A stretch of DNA of 7,319 nt from the NCBI GenBank assembly GCA_030833605.1, contig JAURGV010000115.1, forward strand, positions 1 to 7,319. Reading direction: 5' to 3'. Within the stretch, counting starts at the first letter, position 1; every line of letters begins with the position of its first letter. Below the pieces are notes generated by a model, which saw only the letters and a list, made by a program, of their open reading frames with translations, was not told where the DNA came from and did no database searches. Positions 5,811 to 7,319 of this stretch are shown here, piece after piece. The translations under genes and the position numbers were made by a program. The DNA is from Rhodothermales bacterium (lineage in GTDB: Bacteria; Bacteroidota; Rhodothermia; Rhodothermales; UBA10348).

Positions 5811-7091
5811 ATGGATCCTGCTCGCCTCAATATTAATGACCAAGCCGTCGAATTTCCGGTATTGGTTGGAACAGAAAAAGAAGTCGGTTTCGACATTCTG
5901 AAACTACGTGGATCAACCGGCGCAATAACATTGGACCCGGGATTCGCGAATACGGGTTCTTGCGAAAGCACCATCACCTACATCGATGGTGAAGCGGGCA
6001 TCTTACGGTATCGCGGGTTTTCCATTGAAGACTTGGCTACTCATTCTACGTTTGTGGATGTAGCCTATTTGCTCATTAATGGTCAGCTCCCAACCAGGCC
6101 CCTGTTCGACAAGTTCAATCAGGATTTGACGCATCATAGTCTTCTGCACGAAGACATGAAAAAGTTTTTTGAAGGATATCCGCAAAACGCTCCACCGATG
6201 AGTGTTTTGTCGACCATCGTCTCCTCCCTCAGTGCCTTTTACCCAGGCTCTGAAAAAGGCGAAGATTTTGATGTCAACATCACGCGCCTGCTTGCAAAGC
6301 TAAAAACGATTGCAGCCTTTTCGTACAAAAAGTCGATTGGTCAGCCTTACGTATATCCTCGCAATGATTTGGGATATGCTGCCGACTTTTTACATATGAT
6401 GTTCGCTGTGCCTTCAGAACCTTACGAGCCCAACGACCTGCTGGTCAAAACGCTCGACATGTTGCTGATTTTACATGCCGATCACGAACAAAACTGTTCT
6501 ACGTCAACGGTTCGCATGGTAGGAAGCTCAGGTGCTGACCTGTTTACTTCTATTTCCGCTGGAATTTCGGCTTTGTCAGGCCCACTACATGGTGGAGCAA
6601 ACACCGCCGTGATTGAAATGCTCGAAATGATTCGTGCCGATGGCGGCGATTTTTCGAAGTATGTCAACAAAGCAAAAGATAAAAACGACCCATTCCGCCT
6701 TATGGGATTTGGGCACCGCGTTTACAAAAACTTTGACCCACGGGCTCGGGTAATTAAGAAAATTGCTGACGAAGTGTTGGGCCAGTTAGGCATCAACGAT
6801 CCGCTATTGGATCTAGCTAAGCAGTTGGAGCGTATTGCTCTGGAAGACGAATACTTCGTAGATCGAGGTCTGTATCCAAACGTAGACTTCTACTCTGGAA
6901 TTCTGTACCGCGCTATGGGTATTCCAACCAACATGTTTACCGTAATGTTTGCTTTGGGGCGCCTTCCTGGGTGGATCGCTCAATGGGTTGAAATGAAAAA
7001 CGACCCTGCTACCCGGATTTATCGTCCAAGGCAAATCTATATGGGAGAAAATTTACGTCCTTACGTCCAAATTGGACACCGGACTAAGTAA
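5811..7091 (+). CDS. gltA: Citrate synthase, type II hexameric family
   Basis: This enzyme condenses acetyl-CoA with oxaloacetate to citrate, the entry step of the TCA cycle, in the cytoplasm. The 426-residue length and the N-terminal domain (LDPGFANTGSCESTITYIDG, then EAGILRYRGFSIEDLAT) match the E. coli-type enzyme rather than the shorter ~370-residue type. Family motifs are complete: LHADHEQNCSTSTVRMVGSS, GPLHGGAN with H260, GFGHRVYKNFDPRAR with H302, and NVDFYSG with D359. H260, H302 and D359 correspond to the E. coli catalytic triad H264/H305/D362. E. coli-type enzymes are often inhibited by NADH; that is family knowledge and not shown here. The ATG at 5811 is chosen. An in-frame GTG at 5802 would add only three residues and neither has a Shine-Dalgarno. 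The gene is divergent from the repair unit and appears to be its own transcription unit, with 88 bases to the next gene. Confidence 0.97.
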   Translation: MDPARLNINDQAVEFPVLVGTEKEVGFDILKLRGSTGAITLDPGFANTGSCESTITYIDGEAGILRYRGFSIEDLATHSTFVDVAYLLINGQLPTRPLFDKFNQDLTHHSLLHEDMKKFFEGYPQNAPPMSVLSTIVSSLSAFYPGSEKGEDFDVNITRLLAKLKTIAAFSYKKSIGQPYVYPRNDLGYAADFLHMMFAVPSEPYEPNDLLVKTLDMLLILHADHEQNCSTSTVRMVGSSGADLFTSISAGISALSGPLHGGANTAVIEMLEMIRADGGDFSKYVNKAKDKNDPFRLMGFGHRVYKNFDPRARVIKKIADEVLGQLGINDPLLDLAKQLERIALEDEYFVDRGLYPNVDFYSGILYRAMGIPTNMFTVMFALGRLPGWIAQWVEMKNDPATRIYRPRQIYMGENLRPYVQIGHRTK

Positions 7092-7166
7092 GCTAAATAA
7101 AACAAGACAGGGACTGGAAAACGAACTGCCAAATTTGTACTGTTTAACACCACGAAGAACCGTCCC

Positions 7167-7173
7167 AAGGAGG
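7167..7173 (+). promoter_or_regulatory. Strong Shine-Dalgarno sequence before the last gene
   Basis: AAGGAGG at 7167-7173 lies 6 bases before the ATG at 7180, close to ideal complementarity and spacing for the 16S rRNA 3' end. It fixes the start of the partial gene and suggests high translation. The rest of the 88-base gap after gltA (7092-7179) shows no convincing terminator hairpin or promoter. Confidence 0.8.
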
Positions 7174-7179
7174 ACTAAA

Positions 7180-7319
7180 ATGAAGAAACTCGTACTGTTA
7201 TTTCTTTTCGCGGCAATCGCCATAGCCGGATTAGCACCGAAAGTTGCTACTGCGCAGGTCGACCGCGGAGCTGAATCGGTATACATTCGTCCGCATGTAG
7301 GGATTTCCTACTACATGGG
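7180..7319 (+). CDS. Exported protein, N-terminal fragment (possible outer-membrane beta-barrel)
   Basis: An ATG with a strong Shine-Dalgarno opens a frame that continues past the right edge; 46 complete codons are visible. Residues 1-25 are a typical signal peptide: MKK, a hydrophobic core LVLLFLFAAIAIAGLA, and a likely cut after ATA before Q26. The mature protein begins with a short acidic stretch, then YIRPHVGISYYMG. A run of alternating aromatic and glycine residues right after the signal peptide is what many outer-membrane beta-barrel or porin-like proteins of Bacteroidota look like at their first strand. That assignment is only a suggestion, and no family can be named from this fragment. 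The frame runs in the same direction as gltA but probably has its own expression signals. Confidence 0.75.
   Translation, partial: MKKLVLLFLFAAIAIAGLAPKVATAQVDRGAESVYIRPHVGISYYM

Noticed and set aside
1..7319. A hidden defence, mobile or otherwise novel system in the window.
   Set aside because: Both strands show recognisable housekeeping, transport or secreted-protein genes with no transposase, integrase, toxin-antitoxin, CRISPR, reverse transcriptase or defence-domain signature. The only unexplained structure is the 1328-1621 gap.

Overview
The window reads as a piece of chromosome from a Bacteroidota-like bacterium of the FCB group. The best evidence is a type IX secretion (T9SS) C-terminal sorting domain on the exported nuclease at the left. 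Base composition looks near 50% GC by eye. Together with a hexameric-type citrate synthase and a TRAP transporter, this would fit Rhodothermota/Balneolota-like lineages as well as Bacteroidota proper, but the exact phylum is inference. Most starts lack a Shine-Dalgarno sequence, as is usual in Bacteroidota. Two genes, dctM and the last partial gene, have clear ones.

Layout. Positions 1-111 hold the 3' end of an NHL-repeat protein gene. One base later begins a secreted endonuclease/exonuclease/phosphatase-family nuclease with a signal peptide and T9SS tag (113-1327, +). A 294-base convergent gap (1328-1621) contains no gene but is rich in inverted repeats: two strong hairpins and inverted copies of a short palindromic motif. 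From 5750 down to 1622 four genes run on the minus strand: a uracil-DNA glycosylase superfamily protein, rarA (overlapping it by 4 nt), then after 96 bases the TRAP permease pair dctQ and dctM (overlapping by 1 nt). A short divergent gap (5751-5810) separates these from gltA on the plus strand. gltA is followed by the start of an exported, possibly outer-membrane, protein that runs off the right edge.

How the genes fit together. The glycosylase and RarA form a plausible DNA-maintenance pair, linking removal of a damaged base with handling of stalled forks. DctQ and DctM are the two membrane subunits of a TRAP transporter of the FcbT2/FcbT3 (mannitol/chloroaromatic) type. The periplasmic binding protein that would set substrate specificity is not in the window. 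The secreted nuclease probably attacks nucleic acid or phosphate esters outside the cell. gltA is central metabolism and looks independently transcribed.

I found no CRISPR array, tRNA, rRNA, transposase, phage gene, toxin-antitoxin pair or recognisable defence cluster. The window is mostly ordinary genes. The features most worth a second look are the repeat-rich convergent gap, the binding-protein-less TRAP pair, the coupled glycosylase-RarA pair with its unusual motif 1, and the T9SS-tagged nuclease.
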